Assembly (NCBI GenBank): GCA_020848665.1
Contig: JADLHR010000148.1
Span: forward strand, 1 to 19,945
Reading direction: 5' to 3'
Length of the DNA: 19,945 nucleotides
From: Anaerolineae bacterium
GTDB taxonomy: Bacteria; Chloroflexota; Anaerolineae; Aggregatilineales; Aggregatilineaceae
Of the stretch, positions 1 to 7,725 are shown in pieces. How positions within the stretch are numbered: the first letter of the stretch is position 1; every line of letters starts with the position of its first letter. The translations under genes and the position numbers were made by a program. The notes under the pieces are model-generated. The model searched no databases. It worked only from the letters and a program-made list of their open reading frames with translations, and was not told the DNA's origin.

Positions 1-2
1 CG

Positions 3-2300
3 CGCTCCACAGACAGTTTCCTCGAACTCGACGGCAAGATCGTGCTCGACAACGCGCTGCTCGAAGGTGACCCGGTGGTTGAGCCAGAGATGGTCTTCTG
101 GCACCGGTACGAGCTGGGCAGCGGCGCGGCGGCGTACGCCGAGATCTCCCTGGACAATCGCCAGACCTGGACCCGCCTGACTGGTAGCTATCTCGCCAGC
201 GCGGCGACCAACCGCGCCTACACCCAGGTCGTGATCCCGCTCGACGCCTTTGTCGGGCAGTCGTTCCACTTCCGCTTCCGGCTGACGGTCTCGTCCAGCG
301 CGACAATGCTGGACGGCTGGTACATCGACGACTTTGCCCTGCGCAACCGCTATAACGGCCTGATCTACCTGAACTGGTGCGACAACATCGAGAGCGGCGG
401 TGGATCATGGCTGCCGATGGGGCAATGGGCGGTCGTTGACGGAGCAGACTACAACTCCGGCCAGGACCAGTCCACTATCGCACGCAGCGGCTCACGCTTC
501 TTCTCGGACAGCCCGGGGTCCAACTATGGCGATCTGACCAACAGCATTCTTCAGCTTGTGCCCCGGCTCAATCTTGTATCGGCGACACGCCCGGAGCTAA
601 CCTTCTGGCACCAGTGGGATATCGATCGGGACGAAAAGCTGAACGTCGAGGTTTCGACCAACCTCGGCCAGACGTGGACGACAATCTGGACCAAGACGCG
701 AAACGTCCGGCCGCCTGGCTACGGTAGCTCAACCGTTCCCAGCAGCGGCTACGACCATATCCGCTCGTGGACGCGCGAGGCGGTGGACCTGTCCGCCTAC
801 ACCGGCTCGGAACTCATGCTGCGCTTCCGTCTGGATGCGCTGACGAACGCGCTGATCGATGACGGCTGGTGGCTGGACGACATCTGCGTGCAGGAGTACA
901 CCGAACCGGTCTACTCACTGCCCTTCACCGAAGGCTTTGAAAGCGCGAACAGCCGCTGGTATTGGGGCGGCAGTTGGGCGCGCATCAGCACCGATCAGCG
1001 CACCGGCGGCGCCTCAGCGCACGACAGCCCCGACGGAGACTACCAGCACGAATCGAATGGCATCCTGGAACTGCGCGGCGCGATCGATCTGACCGGGACG
1101 GTAAAGCCGACGCTCTACATCTGGGAGCGGCTCGCGCTGGCAGACAGTGACGACGCAACTCTTGTTGAGGTCAAAGCTTCCGCCGACGGCGGGCAGACCT
1201 GGAGCAATTGGGAACAGCTTAACCGGTTGAATGGAACTGGCTCAACAACAACCTCGTGGAATCGACGGCAGATCGGTACAACGGCCTCGCTGGAGAGCTA
1301 TGCAGGCAAGCTGGTCAAGCTGCGCTTCCGGCTTTACGCGGAGCGTACCTCGACCGTCGCTGATGGCTGGTACATCGACGATATCGCTGTCATCGAGCGC
1401 GACGGAGCCGAGCCAATCTTCACGCTGCCGTTCTTCGACGATGCTGAGAGCGACAACGACAACTGGGTCTTCGACGGGACATGGGGCCGCGTGCCTGCGG
1501 CGCGGACCCTCAGCACGACCGGTCTCGGCCCCGGCGGCTGGACCGGCGAGTACTTCCGGGACACCAACTGGAACCGCCAGTTCGACGCTGGTGAGTATCG
1601 CGGCACGCGGACAGATGCTGCAATCAACTTCGATTGGGGATCGGGTGGGCCAGGATCCGCGGTCGGGCTGAGTGGCGTCAACGACGGTTACCTGGTGCGT
1701 TGGACGCGCACGATCAACGTGCTCGACGATGGCACGGTTTACGAAATCCAGACCCGGTCCGATGACGGTATCCGGGTGCTGATAGACGGCGCAACCGTGA
1801 TCGACGCCTGGGTGGATCGCAGCTATAACGACAGCACCCCGGACACCACGATGGTTACCCTCAGCGCGGGCACGCACGACATCGTCGTCGAGTACTATGA
1901 AAGCGGCGGCAGCGCCCGCGTCCGGGTCGATTTTGGCCTCGCGACGCAGGTCTACCACGACAGCCCGGCGGGGAACTACGATCATCAGAACAACATGGCG
2001 ATGACGCTGGAAGGCATGATCGATCTGAGGGGCGCCAGCGCGCCGTACCTGTCCTTCTGGTACAAGCGGCTGTTAGGTTCGAGCGACTACGGCAGAGTTG
2101 AAGTTTCGACGGATCAGGGATACTCCTGGACCGAAGTCACCAACACAAGCGGCGCTTCAACCACGTGGGCGCAATCCTATGTCAATCTGAGCGCGTATGC
2201 GGGCCAGCTCGTCAACATTCGCTTCCGGCTCGATGCGCGCTACAACGCCGGCGTCGGCGATGGCTGGTATATCGACGACATTCAGGTCTACGACTCATAA
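3..2300 (+). CDS. Secreted multi-module MAM/immune-inhibitor-A-like protein with inserted PA14 domain, 5' truncated
   Basis: The frame is open from base 3 with no stop, so the gene starts outside the window; the GTG at 42 is internal and not a credible start. Four homologous modules each end in a DGW(Y/W)(I/L)DD(I/F) motif, at bases 312-335, 861-884, 1362-1385 and 2259-2282. Each is preceded by a FRxRL-type strand and by 'DxGxTW'-like turns. This pattern is typical of the beta-sandwich domains found after M6 (immune inhibitor A) peptidases and in MAM-like or choice-of-anchor surface proteins. The fourth module is split by a PA14-like domain at about 1536-1943 (WTGEYF start, SDDGIRVLIDG core, VEYYE end). 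These folds bind carbohydrate or protein ligands outside the cell, so an extracellular role is inferred. No catalytic domain is visible; any protease or signal peptide would lie upstream. The protein ends just after the last motif with no sorting signal or membrane anchor. Confidence 0.85.
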   Translation, partial: RSTDSFLELDGKIVLDNALLEGDPVVEPEMVFWHRYELGSGAAAYAEISLDNRQTWTRLTGSYLASAATNRAYTQVVIPLDAFVGQSFHFRFRLTVSSSATMLDGWYIDDFALRNRYNGLIYLNWCDNIESGGGSWLPMGQWAVVDGADYNSGQDQSTIARSGSRFFSDSPGSNYGDLTNSILQLVPRLNLVSATRPELTFWHQWDIDRDEKLNVEVSTNLGQTWTTIWTKTRNVRPPGYGSSTVPSSGYDHIRSWTREAVDLSAYTGSELMLRFRLDALTNALIDDGWWLDDICVQEYTEPVYSLPFTEGFESANSRWYWGGSWARISTDQRTGGASAHDSPDGDYQHESNGILELRGAIDLTGTVKPTLYIWERLALADSDDATLVEVKASADGGQTWSNWEQLNRLNGTGSTTTSWNRRQIGTTASLESYAGKLVKLRFRLYAERTSTVADGWYIDDIAVIERDGAEPIFTLPFFDDAESDNDNWVFDGTWGRVPAARTLSTTGLGPGGWTGEYFRDTNWNRQFDAGEYRGTRTDAAINFDWGSGGPGSAVGLSGVNDGYLVRWTRTINVLDDGTVYEIQTRSDDGIRVLIDGATVIDAWVDRSYNDSTPDTTMVTLSAGTHDIVVEYYESGGSARVRVDFGLATQVYHDSPAGNYDHQNNMAMTLEGMIDLRGASAPYLSFWYKRLLGSSDYGRVEVSTDQGYSWTEVTNTSGASTTWAQSYVNLSAYAGQLVNIRFRLDARYNAGVGDGWYIDDIQVYDS

Positions 2301-2323
2301 CCCCAGCGCAGCAGCGCGCTTCC

Positions 2324-2357
2324 AGGGGCTGCCGCAACCGGCAGCCCCTTCTCTTTT
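2324..2357 (+). terminator. Intrinsic terminator after the MAM/PA14 protein gene
   Basis: A perfect 11-bp stem (AGGGGCTGCCG paired with CGGCAGCCCCT) with a 4-base CAAC loop lies 24 bases after the stop codon. It is followed by the T-rich tail TCTCTTTT. It should end transcription of the large surface-protein gene and insulate the kinase gene downstream. Confidence 0.85.
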
Positions 2358-2384
2358 CGTCTCGCCTGAGGTCCCGAAAACCCA

Positions 2385-2413
2385 TAGACGATCAGCCCGC
2401 AGCGTGTTAAACT
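2385..2413 (+). promoter_or_regulatory. Candidate sigma-70-type promoter for the guanylate-kinase-like gene
   Basis: A TAGACG box (4 of 6 matches to TTGACA) at 2385-2390 is separated by 17 bases from TAAACT at 2408-2413. A TG pair at 2405-2406 gives an extended -10 arrangement. It lies between the upstream terminator and the ATG at 2460 and would give a leader of about 40 bases. Neither box is perfect, so this is a candidate only. Confidence 0.4.
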
Positions 2414-2459
2414 CCGAGAACATCCGGCCGTGGATTCTCCTGCGCGTGAAAGGATCGCG

Positions 2460-3434
2460 ATGACAGGCGACGGTATCTTCTTTGTGCTGGTTGGGCCATC
2501 GGGGGCGGGGAAAAACACGCTGATTGAGCGTGTCCGGGAATTCACTCCCGATATGACCCAGGTGCCGACCATGACCACGCGTGGCAGGCGCGGCAACGAG
2601 CAAGAGGGGCGCGAGCACCGGTTCGTCACCCGCGAGCGTTTCCAGCAGGCGATCGACAACGGCGAACTGGTCGAGTGGCAGCGCGTCCATAACGACGATC
2701 TCTATGGCACGCCGCGTGACGTGGTGGAAACCGCAGTGGCGCTCGGCACAGACCTGATCGCAGATATTGAATTCCTCGGCGCCGAAAAACTGCGCGAGGC
2801 GTTTCCGCAACACACGGTTCTGGCTTTCGTCACGCCGTCCGACCTGCGTATTCTGGCTGACCGGATCATGCAGCGCGGCGACATCACCCCGGAGGAGCTG
2901 GCGGGGCGCCTCAATCGCGCTCGCTTCGAGATGACGTTCGCGCCGGAGTGCAAGTACCTGGTGATCAACGACACGCGCGAGGCGGCAGCAGAGGCCCTGC
3001 GCGGCATCGTCGCCACCGAGCGCAGCCAGCGCCACAACCAGGCGATCGACCCGGCAGAGCGCGTGCCCGCGCATCGCATCGACGCCACCTGCACAGCAGT
3101 CATTCAGCGCGGCGACGATCTACTGCTGCGCGACGGTAAGCTGCCCCAGTTCCGGCTGAACCCGCACGGCGCCCGCTTCGATCTCGCGGCGCGCGATCAC
3201 CTGGAAAGCCTGCTTGGTACACCGCTGGAAGTCATCGGCCCGCAGGACGATCGATTTGATTATCCCGCGCCTTCGTATGTCACGGTCACAGGCGCGGCGC
3301 CGCACTTCAGCCTGAACTATTACTACCGGTTCATTTTCCCTGCCGGCGATCAGTCTACGCCGCTCGGCTGGGAGTGGGCGCCTCTCTCCAGCGTCCAACT
3401 GCCCGACATGCTGAGCGAACTAGTCACGTCATAA
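2460..3434 (+). CDS. Divergent guanylate-kinase-like protein with extra C-terminal (Nudix-like?) domain
   Basis: The ATG at 2460 has a GAAAGGA ribosome-binding site 5 bases upstream, which favours it over the GTG at 2430; the product has 324 residues. Residues 1-190 follow the guanylate kinase layout: P-loop GPSGAGKNT (12-20), TTRGRRG GMP-loop (39-45), HRFVTRERF (53-61), ELVEW (69-73), YGTPRDVVE (82-90) and ADIEFLGAEKL (101-111). Guanylate kinase phosphorylates GMP with ATP. The P-loop reads GKNT instead of GKS/T, and the GMP-contacting tyrosine position of DYHF appears to be histidine (EHRF), so substrate choice may differ. Guanylate kinases are usually about 200 residues. Here about 130 more follow (195-324), with a beta-strand/RDHLESLLG/YYYRFIF/WEWAPL pattern reminiscent of a Nudix fold but without an intact Nudix box. 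PhnN-type kinases (GKDT P-loop) are an alternative relative. The gene appears to be transcribed alone. Confidence 0.8.
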   Translation: MTGDGIFFVLVGPSGAGKNTLIERVREFTPDMTQVPTMTTRGRRGNEQEGREHRFVTRERFQQAIDNGELVEWQRVHNDDLYGTPRDVVETAVALGTDLIADIEFLGAEKLREAFPQHTVLAFVTPSDLRILADRIMQRGDITPEELAGRLNRARFEMTFAPECKYLVINDTREAAAEALRGIVATERSQRHNQAIDPAERVPAHRIDATCTAVIQRGDDLLLRDGKLPQFRLNPHGARFDLAARDHLESLLGTPLEVIGPQDDRFDYPAPSYVTVTGAAPHFSLNYYYRFIFPAGDQSTPLGWEWAPLSSVQLPDMLSELVTS

Positions 3435-3651
3435 TTCGCCAGTTCATCCCGCCAACCGCCCGCCTCGGACACACTGCCGGGGCGTTTGTACGATGGGCGG
3501 TGCGGCAGATGTCCGAATACTGTCAGAATCCATGCGCCTCGGCTCGCGGCAGGTGGCGCCTGACCGGCAAAATACTAGAATACAGGCTGCGCGGTGCGCG
3601 GACTGCCGTGCAGAGTTCGGCGCCGGTCCGCCTGAGACGAGTCAGCGCCCG

Positions 3652-4593
3652 ATGATCGACGTTCAGCATCTCACCAAGCGTTACGGACGCTTCCTGGCGC
3701 TCGACGCGATCAGCTTTCGCGCCGCCGAGGGCGAGGTCCTGGGCTTCCTGGGGCCGAACGGCGCCGGGAAGACAACCACCATGCGGATTCTGACCGGCTA
3801 TACGCCGCCCACCTCCGGGACTGCGCGCGTGGCGGGGTTTGACGTGCTCGACGATTCGTTGAGGATGCGCCGCCACGTCGGCTATCTGCCCGAAACCGTG
3901 CCGCTCTACCGCGATATGACCGTGCGCGGCTATGTCGATTACATCGCCCAGCTTCACGGTGTGGCGGATCGCCGCCGCCGGGTAGACGAGGTTCTGGAGC
4001 GCGTCGGAATGCACGAGCGGCGGCGCAGCCTGATCCGCTCGCTGTCAAAAGGCATGCGCCAGCGCGTTGGTCTGGCCCAGGCGCTGGTTCACGACCCACC
4101 GGTGCTGATCCTCGACGAGCCGACCATCGGTCTCGATCCGCATCAGGTTCAGGACGTGCGCGCGCTGATCCAGGAGATCGGCGCCCGCCGGACGGTGCTG
4201 CTCAGCACGCACATCCTGTCCGAGGCGGAGCAGATGTGCGACCGGATCGCCATCATTGATCGTGGGAGGATCATCGCTATTGGCACGCCCGCCGAGCTTC
4301 AGACGCAGTTGCAACGCGGAGGCCGGTTGTTCGTTCGGATCGGTCAAGGCGCAGCCCCGCGCGAGGCAATCCGGCTGCTCGAAGGAGTTCGCGGCGTCGA
4401 GCGCGCGACTCCAGAGCGGGACGGCTACCTGATCGTTGTCCGCGAGGGCACAGATGTGCGCGCGAAGCTGGCGGCGGCAGTAGTTGGACAGGGCCTGGAC
4501 CTGCTGGAGCTGCGCCCCTGGGCGCTGACGCTGGAGGAAATCTTCCTGGAACTGACCACGCGCCTCGAAGCGCCCGCGCGCCAAACGAGGTAG
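3652..4593 (+). CDS. ABC transporter ATP-binding protein, GldA/ABC-2 type
   Basis: This 313-residue ATPase energises the permease encoded next to it. It has Walker A GPNGAGKTT (34-42), the Q-loop region GYLPE with Glu as often seen in ABC-2 exporters (77-81), signature LSKGM (131-135), Walker B VLILDEP (151-157), the D-loop, and the H-loop histidine at 187 in LLSTHILSEAE. A C-terminal regulatory extension (about 215-313) ends in the LTLEEIFLELT motif common to drug, lipid or polysaccharide exporters and to GldA. The frame is open to 3493, but homologous sequence begins only at MIDVQHLTKRYG, so the ATG at 3652 is chosen; its ribosome-binding site is weak. It is the first gene of a four-gene operon, with only two bases before the permease ATG. 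The substrate cannot be read from sequence. Confidence 0.93.
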   Translation: MIDVQHLTKRYGRFLALDAISFRAAEGEVLGFLGPNGAGKTTTMRILTGYTPPTSGTARVAGFDVLDDSLRMRRHVGYLPETVPLYRDMTVRGYVDYIAQLHGVADRRRRVDEVLERVGMHERRRSLIRSLSKGMRQRVGLAQALVHDPPVLILDEPTIGLDPHQVQDVRALIQEIGARRTVLLSTHILSEAEQMCDRIAIIDRGRIIAIGTPAELQTQLQRGGRLFVRIGQGAAPREAIRLLEGVRGVERATPERDGYLIVVREGTDVRAKLAAAVVGQGLDLLELRPWALTLEEIFLELTTRLEAPARQTR

Positions 4594-4595
4594 CC

Positions 4596-5348
4596 ATGCG
4601 AAGCCTGCGGATCATTACTCGCCGCGAGCTGGCGCAGTTCTTCACCTCGCCTATCGCGTATCTGGTCGCCTTTGCGATCCTGGTGCTGACCGGCTTTCTG
4701 TTCAACACCGATCTCGCGCAGCGCACCGGGCAGGCGCCGCCTGATGGGACCTACGTGCTGGGCGTGTTCGGCTTCTTCACGGTCTTCTTCGCGCCGCTGC
4801 TGACCATGCGGCTGTTCGCCGAGGAAGCGCGCGAGGGCACGCTCGAACTGATGATGACCATGCCGGTGCGCGACAGCGACCTGGTGCTCGGCAAGTTCCT
4901 CGGCGCGTGGGCGTATTACAGCGCGATCCTGGCCCTGACCCTGGTTTATCAGGCGATCCTCGTCGCCATCACGCAGCCGGCGCCCTATCAGGCCGTCGCA
5001 ACGCTGGACGTTGGCCCGGTCATCAGCGCCTATCTTGGCATCTGGCTGTTCGGCGGCGCGGCGCTGGCCGTCAGCCTGGTATTCTCGGCGCTGACCGAAA
5101 ACCAGGTCGTCGCAGGCTTCCTGGGCATTGCGACGCTGTTTGTGCTGTGGCTCGGAGACTTCGCCGGACAGGTCGTGCAGCACCGGCCTATCGCCGAAGC
5201 GATCCGCGCCCTCAGCCTGCAGGCGCACTATTCGACTTCGTTTCTGATCGGCGTGATCCGCTTCGAAGATGCCGTATTCTTCATTGGCCTGATCGCCACG
5301 ATGCTGTTCGTGGCAACGCGCGTGCTTGAGTCGCGCAGGTGGCGATGA
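4596..5348 (+). CDS. ABC-2 type permease, GldF-like
   Basis: The 250-residue integral membrane protein has about six hydrophobic segments (near residues 20-38, 55-72, 103-125, 142-162, 170-188 and 226-242). The RLFAEEAREGTLELMMTMPV stretch (72-91) is the cytoplasmic coupling region characteristic of GldF/NosY-type ABC-2 permeases. The GAGG of the preceding gene's end serves as its ribosome-binding site. It follows the ATPase by two bases and overlaps the GldG-like gene by four bases (ATGA at 5345-5348), which indicates translational coupling. In Bacteroidota GldF works with GldA and GldG in gliding, but outside that phylum the same trio occurs in non-gliders. The role here is therefore given only as an exporter or envelope-complex subunit. 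Confidence 0.9.
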   Translation: MRSLRIITRRELAQFFTSPIAYLVAFAILVLTGFLFNTDLAQRTGQAPPDGTYVLGVFGFFTVFFAPLLTMRLFAEEAREGTLELMMTMPVRDSDLVLGKFLGAWAYYSAILALTLVYQAILVAITQPAPYQAVATLDVGPVISAYLGIWLFGGAALAVSLVFSALTENQVVAGFLGIATLFVLWLGDFAGQVVQHRPIAEAIRALSLQAHYSTSFLIGVIRFEDAVFFIGLIATMLFVATRVLESRRWR

Positions 5349-7012
5349 TGGGACCGGAGCAGTATTCGCGGCGCGCGGCGATCGCCAGTGCGGCAAGCGT
5401 AGCCGGGAGCCTCGCGCTGGTTGTTGGCGCGGTGCTCTATCTGCTGACCGGCGAAATCTCGACCGCAGTTTTCCTCTGCGTCCTGATCGGCGTTGGCGGA
5501 TTGGGGCTGTGGATGGCGTGGGCGCCGGACGAACTCCGCGCCTGGATCAGCGGGCGGCAGACGCGCTACGGAACGGCCAGCGTCTTCGTTACCATCCTGT
5601 TCGCGGGGCTGGTGATCGCCATCACCATGCTGGCCGACCGGGCCAACATCACCGCCGACCTGACCGGCGTCCAGCGCTACACGCTCAACCGTCCCACTCT
5701 CGACACGATTGAACAGGTCGCCGCGCGCGGCTTCCGGGTGCGATTGGTCGGATTCTTCAGCGGGCGGACGCTGCGCGAGCGCGAGCAGGCCGATCTGCTG
5801 CTGCGGCAGTATGACGCACGCGGCGGCGACACGATCCAGGTCGAATACGTGGACCCCGACGCGCGGCCCGAAATGGCGCGCGCCTACGGCTATCAGGCCG
5901 GGCAGGACGGAAGCATCTATCTGGCGCTGCTCGACGCCGAGGGCCAGCCGCTGTCGAACGCCTCACCGCGCCTGATCGGCCCGGCCAGCGAGCGCGACAT
6001 CACGACCGCGCTGCGCACCCTGGTCAGCGCCGGGCGCTTCAAAGTCTACTTCACAACCGGGCACGGCGAGCTGGACATCCGTCGCACGGACGACGCCAGC
6101 ATCTCGCGGCTGGCGGTCAGCCTGATCGACGCCGGGATCGCGGCGGAGCAGCTCAGCCTGCTCGACGCGCTGAATACCGGGATACCGGAAGACGCCAGCG
6201 CCGTAATGATTGTCGGCGCGCGGGCGCGCTTCACCGAAGAAGAAGTCGCGCTGCTTGGCCGCTACCTCCAGCGCGGCGGACGCCTGGCGATCTTCACCGA
6301 TCCGCCGCTGGTTGATGAGGGAACGGCGCTCGCCAACACATTTCTTGAAGAAGGCAGCCCGTTCAGCGATTATCTGTGGGACGAGTTTGGCGTGCGTCCC
6401 AGGGACGCGCTGCTGATCCAGAGCGCACCTTACTATACCAACGAGTTCACCCCGGTCATCAGCGCCACCCTGCCCCACGCCCTGCTGGCGCTGGCGCAGA
6501 ATCAGCAGGTCATCATGAGCTGGGTCCGCTCCTTCGATCTGGTCGCGGAGCCATCCGAGCGCCAGGCGCTTTATCTGCGCGAGCCGCTGTTCGCCAGCTC
6601 GAATGACTCCTACGGAGAGGTGGGCCTGCAAGAACTCGCCGACACCTACCGGATCGAGTACAATGCGGGCCGCGATTTGCCCGGTCCGCTGATCGTGGGG
6701 GTGACCGCACGGCGCGCGGGTGAAAGCCAGCTTGACGCCGCGCCCCGGCTCGTTCTGATCGGGGATTCGGACATTGTCAGCAACCGGTTTGTGCAAAACC
6801 TGCCCGGCAACGTCTGGTTCTGGACCGACCTGGTGGACTGGTTAACCGGGTACGTGCAAGCTGTCAGCTTCACCCCGGTCAGCGATACAAGCTTGCTCAA
6901 TCTGGTAGTCTCGGACCAACAGCGCAGCACGATCGCGGTGATCACGATGCTTGTCCTTCCCGGCTCCGTGCTGGCGCTGGGAGCGGCAGTTTGGTGGTAT
7001 CGGCGGCGTTAG
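5345..7012 (+). CDS. GldG-like ABC transporter-associated protein
   Basis: From the ATG at 5345 (ATGA overlap with the permease stop; AGGTGG just upstream) the product has about 555 residues. ATG 5348 and GTG 5339 are alternatives. Three membrane segments lie near the N-terminus (about 12-34, 41-60, 77-96), then a large extracytoplasmic part, then one C-terminal membrane helix followed by WWYRRR. The ectodomain carries YFTTGHGE (235-242), a hallmark of the ABC-type uncharacterised transport/GldG family. It is preceded by the thioredoxin-like segment with VEYVDPDARPEMA and followed by VMIVGARARFTEEEVALLGRYLQRGGRLAIFTDPP, a GATase-1/ThuA-like fold. In GldG proteins this domain acts as the substrate-binding or scaffold partner of the permease. 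The two additional N-terminal helices suggest fusion with a small extra membrane unit. Operon order ATPase-permease-GldG-DUF4340 supports one complex. Confidence 0.88.
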   Translation: MMGPEQYSRRAAIASAASVAGSLALVVGAVLYLLTGEISTAVFLCVLIGVGGLGLWMAWAPDELRAWISGRQTRYGTASVFVTILFAGLVIAITMLADRANITADLTGVQRYTLNRPTLDTIEQVAARGFRVRLVGFFSGRTLREREQADLLLRQYDARGGDTIQVEYVDPDARPEMARAYGYQAGQDGSIYLALLDAEGQPLSNASPRLIGPASERDITTALRTLVSAGRFKVYFTTGHGELDIRRTDDASISRLAVSLIDAGIAAEQLSLLDALNTGIPEDASAVMIVGARARFTEEEVALLGRYLQRGGRLAIFTDPPLVDEGTALANTFLEEGSPFSDYLWDEFGVRPRDALLIQSAPYYTNEFTPVISATLPHALLALAQNQQVIMSWVRSFDLVAEPSERQALYLREPLFASSNDSYGEVGLQELADTYRIEYNAGRDLPGPLIVGVTARRAGESQLDAAPRLVLIGDSDIVSNRFVQNLPGNVWFWTDLVDWLTGYVQAVSFTPVSDTSLLNLVVSDQQRSTIAVITMLVLPGSVLALGAAVWWYRRR

Positions 7013-7055
7013 GTTACACTTATTCAGGAAACTTCCTGACGGCAGGACCCCCGTG

Positions 7056-7637
7056 ATGCTGCGCCGATTTGTCGTGCTGGCCCTGCTGGCGGTGTTCGCC
7101 GGTGTGATGGTCCTGCTGCTCATGCTCAACGATCCTACGGCGGTCGAGCACCATCAAACACCGCAGCGGCTGTTTCCGCAGATCAGCCGGGCGGAGCATA
7201 TCGATCGCATAGAAGTGCAGAATGTCACTGAAGGGACAGGCGTATTGCTTGTTCGTGACGAGGCCGGAGTGTGGTACGCTGCACGAACGCCTTACGCCGG
7301 GCCAAGTCTGTCCATCGGCACGATCGATCAAGCCGCCGTCGGCGCGCTCGCGCTGTCGATCACGCGGTTGGCCGCTGAGCAGTGGTTCGAGGCGACACCC
7401 GACAACCTGGTGAGGTTTGGCCTGCGGCCAGAGCCAGCATATTCGCTTCAATTCGCAGGACGCGACACCGCTGGGCGCGCGTTTGAGTCAGTTGTGTTCG
7501 AAGTCGGGGATATGAACCCGGACCAGGTGGCCCGCTATGTGTGGCCGCGCGACGGACAGCAGGTGTACTTGTTGACCATCGATCACCTGCTCAAACCGCT
7601 GACTGCGGTGACGGCGGATGCGACTCCCGTGCCCTGA
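7056..7637 (+). CDS. DUF4340-like membrane-anchored protein of the Gld-type ABC operon
   Basis: A single N-terminal membrane helix (VVLALLAVFAGVMVLLLML, residues about 6-24) is followed by an extracytoplasmic domain, giving 193 residues from the ATG at 7056. That start has CAGGA about 9 bases upstream; GTG 7053 is an alternative. The ectodomain shows the DUF4340 style: WYAARTPY, NLVRFGLRPEPAYSLQF, then VVFEVGDMNPDQVARYVWPRDGQQVYLL near the end. DUF4340 proteins are regularly found next to GldG-like genes and are thought to be accessory envelope subunits, but no biochemical function is established to my knowledge. It lies 43 bases after the GldG stop and is the last gene before a hairpin terminator. 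At under 200 residues it has just one copy of a unit that is repeated in longer family members. Confidence 0.75.
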   Translation: MLRRFVVLALLAVFAGVMVLLLMLNDPTAVEHHQTPQRLFPQISRAEHIDRIEVQNVTEGTGVLLVRDEAGVWYAARTPYAGPSLSIGTIDQAAVGALALSITRLAAEQWFEATPDNLVRFGLRPEPAYSLQFAGRDTAGRAFESVVFEVGDMNPDQVARYVWPRDGQQVYLLTIDHLLKPLTAVTADATPVP

Positions 7638-7663
7638 CCAGGCTGCCTCGCAGCGCGGATGTC

Positions 7664-7697
7664 AAGGGCACCCTGCCGCCTGTGGTAGGGTGTCTTT
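7664..7697 (+). terminator. Hairpin terminator of the Gld-type operon
   Basis: An 11-bp stem with two G-U pairs (GGCACCCTGCC with GGTAGGGTGTC; loop GCCTGT) spans 7667-7694. It is extended by AAG on the left and TTT on the right. The T tract is short (TTTA), so efficiency may be moderate. It lies 27 bases after the DUF4340 stop and 28 bases before the sigma factor ATG. Confidence 0.6.
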
Positions 7698-7725
7698 ACG
7701 TGTGGACGATTAGCGATAACAGACC

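Noticed and set aside
42..44. GTG as the start of the first gene
   Set aside because: The same frame continues upstream to base 3 with module-like sequence (SFLELDGKIVLDNALL), so the gene is cut by the window edge.
3541..3600. A/T-rich patch (AATACTAGAATAC, about 3571-3583) upstream of the ABC ATPase as a promoter
   Set aside because: TAGAAT at 3576-3581 could serve as a -10 box, but no -35-like sequence lies 16-18 bases upstream, so it was not entered as a feature. The operon promoter probably lies somewhere in 3435-3651.
4425..5396. 323-codon minus-strand open frame antisense to the permease
   Set aside because: It mirrors a G+C-rich coding region. The plus-strand product has clear ABC-2 permease features, whereas the antisense product is an Asp/Arg/Gln-rich low-complexity sequence with no recognisable family.
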